Below are positions 53,477 through 61,298 of a stretch of 64,000 nt of DNA, one piece after another; within the stretch, counting starts at the first letter, position 1, and each line of letters begins with the position of its first letter. Source of the stretch: Flavobacterium hercynium. Lineage in GTDB: Bacteria > Bacteroidota > Bacteroidia > Flavobacteriales > Flavobacteriaceae. A program made the position numbers and the translations under genes. The notes beneath the pieces were generated by a model. It saw only the letters and a list, made by a program, of their open reading frames with translations. It made no database searches and was not told the origin of the DNA. The DNA is taken from NCBI RefSeq assembly GCF_002217285.1, contig NZ_MUGW01000026.1, positions 124,001 to 188,000 of the forward strand. The letters are read 5' to 3'.

Positions 53477-54472
53477 TTATCTAAGTATTACTTGTATTGA
53501 ATCGCTGATTTCTTCCAAATTACCTTGTTTGTTATTAGACATCAGGATAATGGTAAACTTAGTATCGCTTACTAACAATGACTGATAATTAAAAGCAGCT
53601 CCATCATGTATATGACCAATAACCTTTCCTTGTTCAATAATTCCCTCTCCAAGACCTGTTTGGCTTCCCTCAGAAAAAGGGATAAAAAGTTGTTGAGTAG
53701 ATTCAGGAGAAATAAGTTTAAACGAGTTTATAGCTTCTGACCATTTATAAAAATCTTTTAGGTTAACAGCAGTCCAGCCTGAAATGTTATATTTTAGTGC
53801 ATCCTGTACTCCTTTATTATTAAATGATTTTGCAAAATCTTTTTCATTTTCATCAGGATCCACAAGTGCATTTTTTATACCAATAGGAGCAAGTACTTTT
53901 TTTATGACAAAAGAGTTAAAGGGCATATTCGTTATTTTCTCAATAATTCTTCTTTGCAGAAATATATTGTTGTTGTTGTAATCATATTTTGTTCCCGGTT
54001 TAAAATCAAGATTTAAAGTTTTTTTTAGAAATGCCATATTATCCGAATCCTGATTAACCTGATTCCATTTTATTTGCGGAAGACCACTTGTATATTGCAG
54101 CAAATGAATAATCTTAATTTTATTAGCCCATGAAGGAAGCTCGGGTAGAAATTTAGAAACAGAATCATCCAGATTTAATTTTTTTTGTTCCTTTAGCATC
54201 ATTATTCCAACAGCGCTGAACTCTTTTGCGATCGAACCGATATGAAAGCGATATTTTGTAGTTAATTCACTTGATTTATTCGCATCGGCCTGTCCAAAAG
54301 CTTTTTCGTATACTATTTTCCCTTTTTGCGCAATCAGAACGTTTCCATTAAAAGCTTTAGTAGTATTCAAATTATGGAATAGAGCATCTAATTTTGGTTC
54401 TATTGTACCAGATTGGCTATAACAATTTACAAATACAAGTGAAATAATAAAAAAAGCGATTTTTCTAAGCAT
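53477..54472 (-). CDS. Serine hydrolase, class C beta-lactamase fold
   Basis: This 331-residue exported protein has a signal peptide (MLRKIAFFIISLVFVNCYS, with a Cys that could be a lipobox). Its beta-lactamase/transpeptidase fold has the SxxK nucleophile in FHIGSIAKEFSAVGIM (about 78-93), YxN in GTKYDYNNNNIFLQ (about 157-170) and HIHDGAAFNYQSLL near 290, in place of the usual KTG. Similar Bacteroidota proteins are esterases or peptidases and not drug-resistance enzymes. The natural substrate is unknown. Confidence 0.82.
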   Translation of the reverse strand: MLRKIAFFIISLVFVNCYSQSGTIEPKLDALFHNLNTTKAFNGNVLIAQKGKIVYEKAFGQADANKSSELTTKYRFHIGSIAKEFSAVGIMMLKEQKKLNLDDSVSKFLPELPSWANKIKIIHLLQYTSGLPQIKWNQVNQDSDNMAFLKKTLNLDFKPGTKYDYNNNNIFLQRRIIEKITNMPFNSFVIKKVLAPIGIKNALVDPDENEKDFAKSFNNKGVQDALKYNISGWTAVNLKDFYKWSEAINSFKLISPESTQQLFIPFSEGSQTGLGEGIIEQGKVIGHIHDGAAFNYQSLLVSDTKFTIILMSNNKQGNLEEISDSIQVILR

Positions 54473-54803
54473 CGAGGTGGTTTTTAAGAGTTAAATAGTA
54501 CGAGTTGAATAGATTGTTTTAATAAATATAATGTTCATTACTATATTTCTGACTTCCGTCCAATTTTATTAGACGGAACTCTGCTAAGTTTGTTACAGGA
54601 AATAGTTTTAAAGAAAAAAGGCCTGTTCGATTAATGAAATATATGTGTAAAAGAAGTGCTCTTTTGACATATAACATTTTTGAATAGGTCTTTTCTAATA
54701 TATCACTAGATATGCTTTTTCTCAGCTAAAATAACCATGAAATCAGGTATTGTTTTTCGTAATTGCTGCTGTTAAATTTGTTGTAAACTAAAAAACACTT
54801 ACA
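54473..54803. other. Gap with a leader element shared with the ECF sigma gene
   Basis: This 331-bp stretch holds GGTCTTTTCTAATATATCA (54687-54705), nearly identical to the leader at 35477-35495, about 98 bp upstream of the lipoprotein start. No TAnnTTTG box is placed exactly before it. I see nothing else in the stretch. Confidence 0.45.
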
Positions 54804-55418
54804 ATGATAAACAAATTTAGTAATTCGTTATTAATACTAAAATCGACATTTTTTAAAAATAAAAACACAGGTTTAGTAAAACAATTTTTTTTAGGATTGC
54901 TTCTTGTGTTATTTTCTTCGGCCTGTTCAAGCGACGGTGGAGGATCAGATTCAGAACCGGATTCAGGATCAGATTATTATTTCAGAGCAAATCTGGATGG
55001 ACGAAAAATAGACTTTAAAACGGTAAACTTTCAGGGTGGAGGCAATGACAATCGCTTTGAACATGTCACAGTTGGTGGATTTGAAGGACCACATCCTACT
55101 AAAGCAGGGGAACTGATGCCACCATCGTTAGATTTCGAAATATGGAAATTAGGAGGAGACATTAAAGCAGGAGCATATTCAACACCTGTTGATCAAGAAA
55201 TGGTTTCCCGATACGCTATTCAAACGTCAAATGGAACGATACTTTATAGTACAAGGACAGCAGATGATGTTTTTACAGTAAAAATAGAATCGATTAGTAA
55301 AAAAGGTATCAAAGGTACATTCTCAGGAAAGGTTCGAAATATGGATTCGGGAAAAGCAATAGAAATTACAGATGGCGTTTTTAATCTTCCTTATATGGAT
55401 GTGGTTAATGGCAATTAA
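54804..55418 (+). CDS. Secreted lipoprotein of unknown function (204 aa)
   Basis: No family recognised. The lipobox is LFSSACSSDGGG (Cys41 from the ATG at 54804), which gives an unusually long N-terminal region of about 25 residues before the hydrophobic part; a later start is not available as ATG. A Ser/Asp/Gly linker follows, and the mature part (DYYFRANLDGRKIDFKTVNF, IESISKKGIKGTFSGKVRNM) is beta-rich, consistent with a jellyroll or lipocalin-like domain. A bidirectional terminator closes the gene. The leader matches that of the ECF sigma gene. Confidence 0.7.
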   Translation: MINKFSNSLLILKSTFFKNKNTGLVKQFFLGLLLVLFSSACSSDGGGSDSEPDSGSDYYFRANLDGRKIDFKTVNFQGGGNDNRFEHVTVGGFEGPHPTKAGELMPPSLDFEIWKLGGDIKAGAYSTPVDQEMVSRYAIQTSNGTILYSTRTADDVFTVKIESISKKGIKGTFSGKVRNMDSGKAIEITDGVFNLPYMDVVNGN

Positions 55419-55429
55419 AAATTATTTAT

Positions 55430-55471
55430 AAACAGAAAAAGCTAAATCGGAAGATTTAGCTTTTTCTGTTT
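55430..55471. terminator. Strong bidirectional terminator, 19-bp stem
   Basis: The arms 55430-55448 and 55453-55471 are perfect reverse complements around GGAA, with AAAAAGC and GCTTTTT at the base. It lies between convergent genes and terminates both. Confidence 0.9.
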
Positions 55472-55482
55472 ATGGTGATAAA

Positions 55483-56289
55483 TTAAATGTATAACGGATC
55501 TTGATCAGAATCAAATTCAATTATGTTTTCTCTTTCAGATGGTGTAATATCTGCTTCGTCTATTTCCTGCATAGCCAGATATCTAAAATTGATATTTATG
55601 ATGTCCGAGTTCGGAATAACTAAATATCTGCTCGAAATAACATAGTATTTTTGATCTGAAACTTCGTCATTTTCTAAATATCTTCTAATTGGGTTTCTAA
55701 GATGAACCGCTTCCAGATCGCCTTTGCTGTCAATATAATAATTGAAATATTCGCCGGTATATAAAATGTTTCTACCATTGACTTTGCAAAGCACATTTAT
55801 AATTTTATCTGTTATTTCTTCGTAATGATCCGGAACATCAGGAAAATCCAAACATTCACCAGTAAAAATATAATGCCATTTATTAGAAAATCGGAAGTAC
55901 CTGATTTTTCTATCGAGATTAAATTTTCGAACGGTTTCTTTAATTAAAAAACCGGCAAAAAATGATGTTGTAAACAGTATTAAATTATAAATGAAAATAG
56001 CATATTTATAATCACCGAGTTGTCTGAAACTAGCTTCTGATTTATTTGCAACACCCAGAATTAAATTTCCAAGCTGTTCGAAGTCAATATAGTAATTAGT
56101 TGTATTGTGAAGTATAACAATAAAAAAAGTATGTAAAGCCAGTGATGGAATTATAGACCACGTTAAATCATTTACAAGATTTCTATTACGGTCAATAATA
56201 CTTAATTTAGAGGAATTGTAAGCATTTCTGGCAGTAAAGCCAGGTGCAAGAATAATAAAAAGTAAAATTGTAGTGAATGCAATATTCAT
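55483..56289 (-). CDS. Membrane protein, DUF6338-like
   Basis: The 268-residue protein has hydrophobic helices at residues 1-20 (AFTTILLFIILAPGFTARNA), about 45-65 and about 105-122 (FIYNLILFTTSFFAGFLIKE), then a cytoplasmic part (KFNLDRKIRYFRFSNKWHYI) with a predicted beta-rich end. The composition and length resemble the RefSeq family DUF6338, but that is from memory. It follows a small 56-residue gene by only 3 bp, so the two are translated as a pair. Function unknown. Confidence 0.65.
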   Translation of the reverse strand: MNIAFTTILLFIILAPGFTARNAYNSSKLSIIDRNRNLVNDLTWSIIPSLALHTFFIVILHNTTNYYIDFEQLGNLILGVANKSEASFRQLGDYKYAIFIYNLILFTTSFFAGFLIKETVRKFNLDRKIRYFRFSNKWHYIFTGECLDFPDVPDHYEEITDKIINVLCKVNGRNILYTGEYFNYYIDSKGDLEAVHLRNPIRRYLENDEVSDQKYYVISSRYLVIPNSDIININFRYLAMQEIDEADITPSERENIIEFDSDQDPLYI

Positions 56290-56292
56290 ATA

Positions 56293-56463
56293 TTAGCCCA
56301 GCTCTCTAACTCTAAAATACCTGTCGCCAATTCGCACAACTTGTGGTTCAGAACTAATAGAGCTTATTTTATGAGCAATTCTAACTAAGCCGCTTCCAAT
56401 TTCAGGAGCTCTGTAAGATGCTTTAATTGAAGCCTTTTCTTTAGGTTGTTCTATTTTACTCAT
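56293..56463 (-). CDS. Small protein upstream of the membrane protein (56 aa)
   Basis: Not recognised. From ATG 56463 it encodes MSKIEQPKEKASIKASYRAP and continues GSGLVRIAHKISSISSEPQV, ending in RIGDRYFRVRELG. A longer in-frame start at 56487 exists but is less likely. It is basic and soluble. The 3-bp gap to the membrane-protein gene points to a two-gene operon. Confidence 0.55.
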   Translation of the reverse strand: MSKIEQPKEKASIKASYRAPEIGSGLVRIAHKISSISSEPQVVRIGDRYFRVRELG

Positions 56464-56628
56464 GATACATTGAATTTGATACACCAAATATACAATAAAA
56501 TTTGATTACTATTTTCGTGTTGGATTTTTTTTTATTTTCTAATAAACTGTACTTGATGTTCTTATGCTCAATTCTGCTAATCTGTTGGTGTTAGATATAT
56601 GGAAAGAATCGTAAGTAAACAATTAAAT

Positions 56629-57057
56629 TTATTGATTTACTAAAAGCTTATCATTAGTCAGGTTTTTAAAAACTTCAAGTACACCAACAACTTGTTGTGG
56701 TTCTTTTAAATAGGTTTTTAAATCAAAGTATTGTACAGCTTCAATTTCATTGCTAGGCGTAATTTCCTGATCAAATGTATAGAGATAACAATCCTGTTCC
56801 ATTATTATATTGCTTTCTTCTCCAAAGGCGGGTGCCTGAATATGACAATAATAAGTGATTAAAGAAGGCTCGAGTATTATATTTAATTCTTCTCTTATTT
56901 CCCTTTGTAAAGATTCTAACGATGTTTCACCAGAATCAACTTTACCTCCCGGCAGATACCAGGCTTTTTTATTTTTGCTATACGCTAAAAGAAGCTTGTT
57001 ATCATTGATGATCAATAATCCAACAGTTGGTAAAGTGACAAGTGATGTATCTTTCAT
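56629..57057 (-). CDS. Nudix hydrolase
   Basis: This 142-residue enzyme hydrolyses a nucleoside diphosphate linked to another moiety. The Nudix box reads GGKVDSGETSLESLQREIRE followed by ELNI (about 37-61), fitting Gx5Ex7REUxEExGU except that the conserved Gly is Asn. It lies 6 bp after the LOG-family gene on the same strand and is probably co-translated. Substrate unknown. Confidence 0.88.
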   Translation of the reverse strand: MKDTSLVTLPTVGLLIINDNKLLLAYSKNKKAWYLPGGKVDSGETSLESLQREIREELNIILEPSLITYYCHIQAPAFGEESNIIMEQDCYLYTFDQEITPSNEIEAVQYFDLKTYLKEPQQVVGVLEVFKNLTNDKLLVNQ

Positions 57058-57063
57058 ATCAAT

Positions 57064-57645
57064 TTAAACAGTCTGTTTAGTAACCCATTTTTCGGCTAAT
57101 GGCGCTTTGTATTCAGCCATTTTATTTAGCAGTTCCTCTATATTGTCGCTAACTAAAAGCATTTGCTGGTTTATTTCTTTTAAAAAACCTTTATCAACCA
57201 TAGTCTGAACCAAAGACAAAAGCTCATCATAAAAGCCATCAATATTCAAAATTGCTATTGGTTTTTTGTGTAGTCCCAATTGCGCCCAGGTTAGCATTTC
57301 AAAAAACTCTTCTAATGTACCATAACCGCCCGGCAACGTAATTACCCCATCAGACAGTTCATTCATTTTGGTTTTTCGCTCGTGCATCGTTTCTACGATA
57401 ATCAACTCGCTTAAATGCTCGTGCGCGATTTCTTTTCCCTTCAAAAAATTAGGCAAAACACCAATAACTTTTCCTTTGTTTTCAACGGCACCATTCGCAA
57501 CAGCTCCCATGAGCCCCACATTTGCTCCTCCGTAAATTAAATCGATGTTTCTTTCCGCTAATTTTTTTCCAAGTAAGTAGGCTTGCTCTTCAAATATTTT
57601 TAAACTTCCAAAACTTGATCCGCAAAATACAGTGATTGCTTTCAT
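57064..57645 (-). CDS. LOG-family (lysine decarboxylase-like) nucleotide hydrolase
   Basis: The 193-residue Rossmann-fold protein has GGANVGLMGAVANGAVENKG (about 40-59), MHERKTKMNELSDGVITLPG (about 88-107) and PGGYGTLEEFFEML (about 106-119). The last is the PGGxGTxxE motif of LOG phosphoribohydrolases, which release a free base from nucleoside 5'-monophosphates. Older annotations call the family lysine decarboxylase, which is wrong for this motif. It precedes the Nudix gene in a likely operon. Confidence 0.9.
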   Translation of the reverse strand: MKAITVFCGSSFGSLKIFEEQAYLLGKKLAERNIDLIYGGANVGLMGAVANGAVENKGKVIGVLPNFLKGKEIAHEHLSELIIVETMHERKTKMNELSDGVITLPGGYGTLEEFFEMLTWAQLGLHKKPIAILNIDGFYDELLSLVQTMVDKGFLKEINQQMLLVSDNIEELLNKMAEYKAPLAEKWVTKQTV

Positions 57646-57830
57646 ATTTTTTTCTAATAATTTTTTGCAAAGATAATGTTCTAATGAAATTACAACAGCG
57701 AATCGGAATCTTTTATTTATAGAATAGGAGGCAGGTTTACTAATTTTTAATTCTTAATGATTTGTGCTTTTTTAATTTTTTAAAATAAATTAATGCAAAC
57801 AAACCTGTGATTAGCGGTATTGGATGTTTT

Positions 57831-58226
57831 CTATTTTAAAAATGCTAATAAAATAGTCATTGCTTTTTCTGCATCTTCTTTGGCTACAAAAATATGGTCG
57901 TGGTAAAAAGCCGCTACAACATTGCAGCTGATGTTTTCTTCGGATAATGCTTTAGAAAATGCGGCGGTCAATCCTACGGCTTCTAACGAAGAATGAATTT
58001 CAAGTGTAATCCAGCTTGCCACATAATTATAATTCAATTTAAGATTATCGGCTGTTTCTTTTGCCAGAATTAAACTTATTCCTTCTTTCTCATGAAAAAG
58101 AGAGATAATATCACTGCTTTTTATTTCGTCTGTATCTTTGGTTGAGTAAAAAACATATTCTCCATCATTCAATATGGGTTTCATCGATTTCAATAAAATA
58201 TTTAAATCTTTTTCTCCTGTATTCAT
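57831..58226 (-). CDS. ACT-domain protein
   Basis: The 131-residue protein has tandem ACT-like folds, first at about 1-65 (LLKSMKPILNDGEYVFYSTK) and second at about 65-131 (SWITLEIHSSLEAVGLTAAF, SCNVVAAFYHDHIFVAKEDA). It matches small DUF2241-type ACT proteins known for amino-acid binding. It stands alone on the minus strand before a 470-bp gap. Confidence 0.85.
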   Translation of the reverse strand: MNTGEKDLNILLKSMKPILNDGEYVFYSTKDTDEIKSSDIISLFHEKEGISLILAKETADNLKLNYNYVASWITLEIHSSLEAVGLTAAFSKALSEENISCNVVAAFYHDHIFVAKEDAEKAMTILLAFLK

Positions 58227-58386
58227 TTCAGTGGGTTTATATTATAATAGTTTATTTACCAATCAAAAATAAATAAATAACAGCTATTATTAATGAAAAT
58301 TTATGCAGTATGATCATTAACTGATATAATAATTCATTTCTGCATCTCGCTTTTGTTAAAAAAAAGCAATCTTTAAATTTTGTTTG

Positions 58387-58408
58387 CTAAAACGTTTTAG
58401 TATATTTG
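58387..58408 (+). promoter_or_regulatory. LacI-type operator and -7 box before the ROK gene
   Basis: CTAAAACGTTTTAG (58387-58400, perfect palindrome with central CG) abuts TATATTTG (58401-58408), an exact TAnnTTTG -7 box. It lies 288 bp before the ROK start; the leader holds a small hairpin (AGACAA with TTGTCT, 58421-58437) and otherwise nothing recognised in the gene-free stretch 58227-58696. Confidence 0.75.
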
Positions 58409-58696
58409 CTTTTATACTACAAGACAAAATTATTGTCTGTAATGAGGGGTAGATGTTGCTAATAAATGTTTTCAATAGTTAAAATATTATAGCATAAGTA
58501 GTATTGAAGGTTTTTGACGCTTGGTTAAGAAAAATCTATTGTAATGTCTACAACAGTAAATAGTACCTTCTTTTGATAATAAAGTATCGCAGTTTTTAAT
58601 TCATTTTATTTAGGTTTGAGCCGGAATCGTACTAAAGGTAATATGAATTTGAAAATCAGATTTCGAACTAAATTAATAACTTAAAAACAGGATTAG

Positions 58697-59641
58697 ATGT
58701 CTATAACAATAGGTGTGGATATAGGAGGAAGCCATATCAGCAGTGCGGCAATTCATAATAAAGAACTTAAAATAATTGAAAACACATATCGTTGTGGTCC
58801 TATTGATTCTAAAGCTTCTAAAGAACTTATTTTAAAAAATTGGGCAGCGGTAATAAATCAAACGATACAGATCGCACAGGACGCAGCAGAAGTCAATGGA
58901 AAACAGAATATTGGAATAGCATTTTCAATGCCCGGACCGTTTGATTACAGTACCGGAATTGCAATGTTTGAGGGAAATGACAAATACCAGTCTTTGTATA
59001 ATGTTTGTGTTGGTGATGAACTTTTAAAATACTTAAATACAGAAAATACAAGCTTCAGATTTCTTAATGATGCCTCCTGCTTTGGTATTGGAGGTGCTTT
59101 TATGCACACAAAAGAAGCAGCTTCTCAGAAAATTTTAGCTATAACATTGGGGACAGGTTTTGGAGCCGCCTTTCTGGAAAACAATTTGCCCATTACCAAT
59201 GGCGAAAATGTTCCGGAGAATGGATCTTTGTGGGATAAGGAATTCAATGGCGATCTGGCTGATAATTACTTTTCTACCAGGTGGTTTATTAATCAATACG
59301 AAAGTCGAACAGGAACCATTTTAAAAGATGGAGTTAAAGAATTAGCCAATCTGAATGATGAAACCGCAATGGTGATTTTTGAGGATTTTGCTCTTAACTT
59401 AAGTGAATTCTTAGCGCCGTATATCTCAGATTTTAAAGCAGATGTGCTTATAATCGGAGGGAATATAACCAAATCCAGTCGCTTATTTTTACCCCATTTG
59501 GAAAGCAATTTTAGAAAGAAGGGAATCGAACTGCAAATTTGTACGATAGAAAATACAGAAGAAACCGGTATCATTGGTGCTTCTTGTCTTTTTGATGAAA
59601 CATTTTGGGATAAAATAAAAAACAATCTTCCAAAGTTTTAA
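58697..59641 (+). CDS. ROK-family sugar kinase
   Basis: This 314-residue cytosolic protein starts MSITIGVDIGGSHISSAAIH, the ROK phosphate-binding loop (DxGGT/S). LNDASCFGIGGAFM (around 115-128) and LAITLGTGFGAAFLENNLPI (around 150-169) mark the ATP/sugar site, with the catalytic Asp region in NDASC. The zinc motif CxCGxxGC that usually follows near residue 180 is missing; that region reads GSLWDKEFNGDLADNYFSTR. It is probably a gluco- or fructokinase-type enzyme feeding the SusC locus, but its sugar is unknown. The LacI gene follows after 138 bp. Confidence 0.82.
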   Translation: MSITIGVDIGGSHISSAAIHNKELKIIENTYRCGPIDSKASKELILKNWAAVINQTIQIAQDAAEVNGKQNIGIAFSMPGPFDYSTGIAMFEGNDKYQSLYNVCVGDELLKYLNTENTSFRFLNDASCFGIGGAFMHTKEAASQKILAITLGTGFGAAFLENNLPITNGENVPENGSLWDKEFNGDLADNYFSTRWFINQYESRTGTILKDGVKELANLNDETAMVIFEDFALNLSEFLAPYISDFKADVLIIGGNITKSSRLFLPHLESNFRKKGIELQICTIENTEETGIIGASCLFDETFWDKIKNNLPKF

Positions 59642-59688
59642 TGTAATAAAATTGTAGAGAGATCACAGTTTTGGTATAGAATATATTG

Positions 59689-59744
59689 TAAAAGTTATAG
59701 TTGAAGAGAGATGTAAAACACAACTATAACTTTTAGTATATTTG
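59689..59744 (+). promoter_or_regulatory. Inverted repeat and -7 box before the LacI gene
   Basis: TAAAAGTTATAGTTG (59689-59703) and CAACTATAACTTTTA (59721-59735) are exact 15-bp inverted arms, followed by TATATTTG (59737-59744). TTTTAGTATATTTG at 59731-59744 is identical to 58395-58408 before the ROK gene. This is the regulator's own promoter and may be autoregulated. Confidence 0.65.
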
Positions 59745-59779
59745 AACGCAAATGACGGCTTGGTCTAAAATAATTACAA

Positions 59780-60805
59780 ATGAAAAAGAAACCTGTTTCT
59801 ATAAAACATATTGCTAGTGAACTTAATATATCTGTAACTACAGTATCATTTGTTTTAAACGGTAAGGCAAAAGAAAAACATATTTCTAAAGAACTTACCA
59901 AGAAGGTTTTAGATTACGCCAAATTAATAAACTACAGACCCAATCAAATTGCGCAAAGTCTTCGAACCGGAAAATCAAAATTATTGGTTTTTATGGTCGA
60001 AGATATTTCAAATAGTTTTTTCTCTAAACTTGCCCGTATTTTTGAAGACATAGCATACGAGAAAGGATATAAAGTTATTTTTTGTTCTAATGAAAATAAT
60101 GATGAAAAATCAATTGAGCTTATCACACTGTTTAATTTCAGACAAGTAGATGGTTTTATTATTGTTCCCTCTCCGGGACTTAAAGATACAATTGAAGAAT
60201 TAGTAAAAGATAATGTACCTGTTGTTCTTCTGGATAGATTTTTTGAAGAATTGGATTGTTGCAGTGTCGTGATTGATAATGCTCAGGCTTCTTTTGATGC
60301 TACACAGCATTTAATAGATAATAAATTCAAAAATATTGGTTTTGTTACCACAGCTACTAACCAAAGTCAAATGGGAGGACGTTTGTCCGGTTATGAAAAT
60401 GCGATTAAAACAAATGGTTTAAAACCGCATACGCTTCAAATTCCGTTTAACGAAATTATAAAAGGAAGAGGCAAGGCGTATGTTCATAATTTTTTAAATA
60501 ATCATCCTGAGCTCGATGCTATGTTTTTTGCCACAAATTACCTGGCGCAAAGCGGATTAGAAGTTCTAAAAGAAAAAAATCAAAAACTCATTAAAGATTT
60601 GGGAATAATAGCTTTTGATGACAATGATATGTTTAAAATATACGATCCCGCTATTACTTCTGTTGCTCAGCCTTTAGTAGAAATCAGTATAAAATTAATG
60701 GAACTTATGTTACCGCTTTTAAAGAAAAAAGAGGGAAGCGAAATACCTCAAAAAGTAGTTCTAAAAACAGAGTTATTAATACGCGAATCATCATTAGCGA
60801 AATAG
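59780..60805 (+). CDS. LacI-family transcriptional regulator
   Basis: The 341-residue regulator has the LacI helix-turn-helix and hinge at residues 5-60 (ISIKHIASELNISVTTVSFV type pattern, then NYRPNQIAQSLRTGKSKLLV). A periplasmic-binding-protein-like sensor domain covers about 65-335 (GFIIVPSPGLKDTIEELVKD, DAMFFATNYLAQSGLEVLKE). It sits between the ROK kinase and the SusC-type receptor, and palindromes with a TTTTAG half-site abut the -7 boxes of those two promoters. A terminator at 60851 follows. The inducer is unknown. Confidence 0.92.
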   Translation: MKKKPVSIKHIASELNISVTTVSFVLNGKAKEKHISKELTKKVLDYAKLINYRPNQIAQSLRTGKSKLLVFMVEDISNSFFSKLARIFEDIAYEKGYKVIFCSNENNDEKSIELITLFNFRQVDGFIIVPSPGLKDTIEELVKDNVPVVLLDRFFEELDCCSVVIDNAQASFDATQHLIDNKFKNIGFVTTATNQSQMGGRLSGYENAIKTNGLKPHTLQIPFNEIIKGRGKAYVHNFLNNHPELDAMFFATNYLAQSGLEVLKEKNQKLIKDLGIIAFDDNDMFKIYDPAITSVAQPLVEISIKLMELMLPLLKKKEGSEIPQKVVLKTELLIRESSLAK

Positions 60806-60850
60806 TATACCTGACTGTTTTAAAAAAAAAACAACATAAAAAAATATAAA

Positions 60851-60893
60851 TAATCTGATTTTCAACTTATTCGTTGATTATCAGATTTTTTTT
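60851..60893 (+). terminator. Terminator after the LacI gene
   Basis: AATCTGAT and TCAAC segments pair with GTTGA and ATCAGATT across TTATTC, then a run of T's. It separates the regulator from the SusC promoter. Confidence 0.8.
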
Positions 60894-60898
60894 GTACC

Positions 60899-60931
60899 CA
60901 TTTTGTCTCAATTTATACTCATTTTGTCTCA
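60899..60931. repeat. Direct repeat CATTTTGTCTCA, 21 bp apart
   Basis: CATTTTGTCTCA occurs at 60899-60910 and 60920-60931, two helical turns apart, about 200 bp upstream of the SusC promoter box. It could be a second regulator's site. The remaining gene-free stretch 60806-61298 holds the terminator before it and the operator and leader after it. Confidence 0.35.
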
Positions 60932-61110
60932 TTTGCAGATATAATTTGATTTACTGAGATAAGAACTACTTTTTTTATTCTTTAGTTTTAACAATTATTA
61001 TAACGTTTTCGTTGGTTTTTATTGATAAAAAATTAATATAAGGCCTTAAATTAATTCATAATTTATAAAATTAACAATAAAATTATATTTAATGAAAAAA
61101 ATGTTTTTTA

Positions 61111-61134
61111 TACTAAAACGTTTTAGTAAGTTTG
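61111..61134 (+). promoter_or_regulatory. LacI-type operator and -7 box before the SusC gene
   Basis: TACTAAAACGTTTTAGTA (61111-61128) is a perfect 18-bp palindrome with the same core as 58387-58400. TAAGTTTG (61127-61134) fits TAnnTTTG and overlaps its end, so a bound LacI protein would block the promoter. A leader of about 160 nt precedes the start codon. Confidence 0.75.
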
Positions 61135-61298
61135 TTTCGGTTGATAATTTAACATAGTATTTAGATTTTCAAAATTAAAAGATTCCGGACCTTTTAATTA
61201 AATCACATCAATACTAATAACCACTGGAAAGTGCTTTTAAATCGCTTCTCTAATTTTTGTTATCAATCTAGTGTAACTAACTAACCTAATTTTTTAAC

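Noticed and set aside
53477..54472. Reading the serine hydrolase as a beta-lactamase resistance gene
   Set aside because: The KTG motif is not clear, and Bacteroidota carry many such exported hydrolases that are not drug-resistance enzymes.
57064..57645. Annotation as lysine decarboxylase
   Set aside because: The PGGxGTxxE motif and short length fit LOG phosphoribohydrolases; true lysine decarboxylases are PLP enzymes of another fold.
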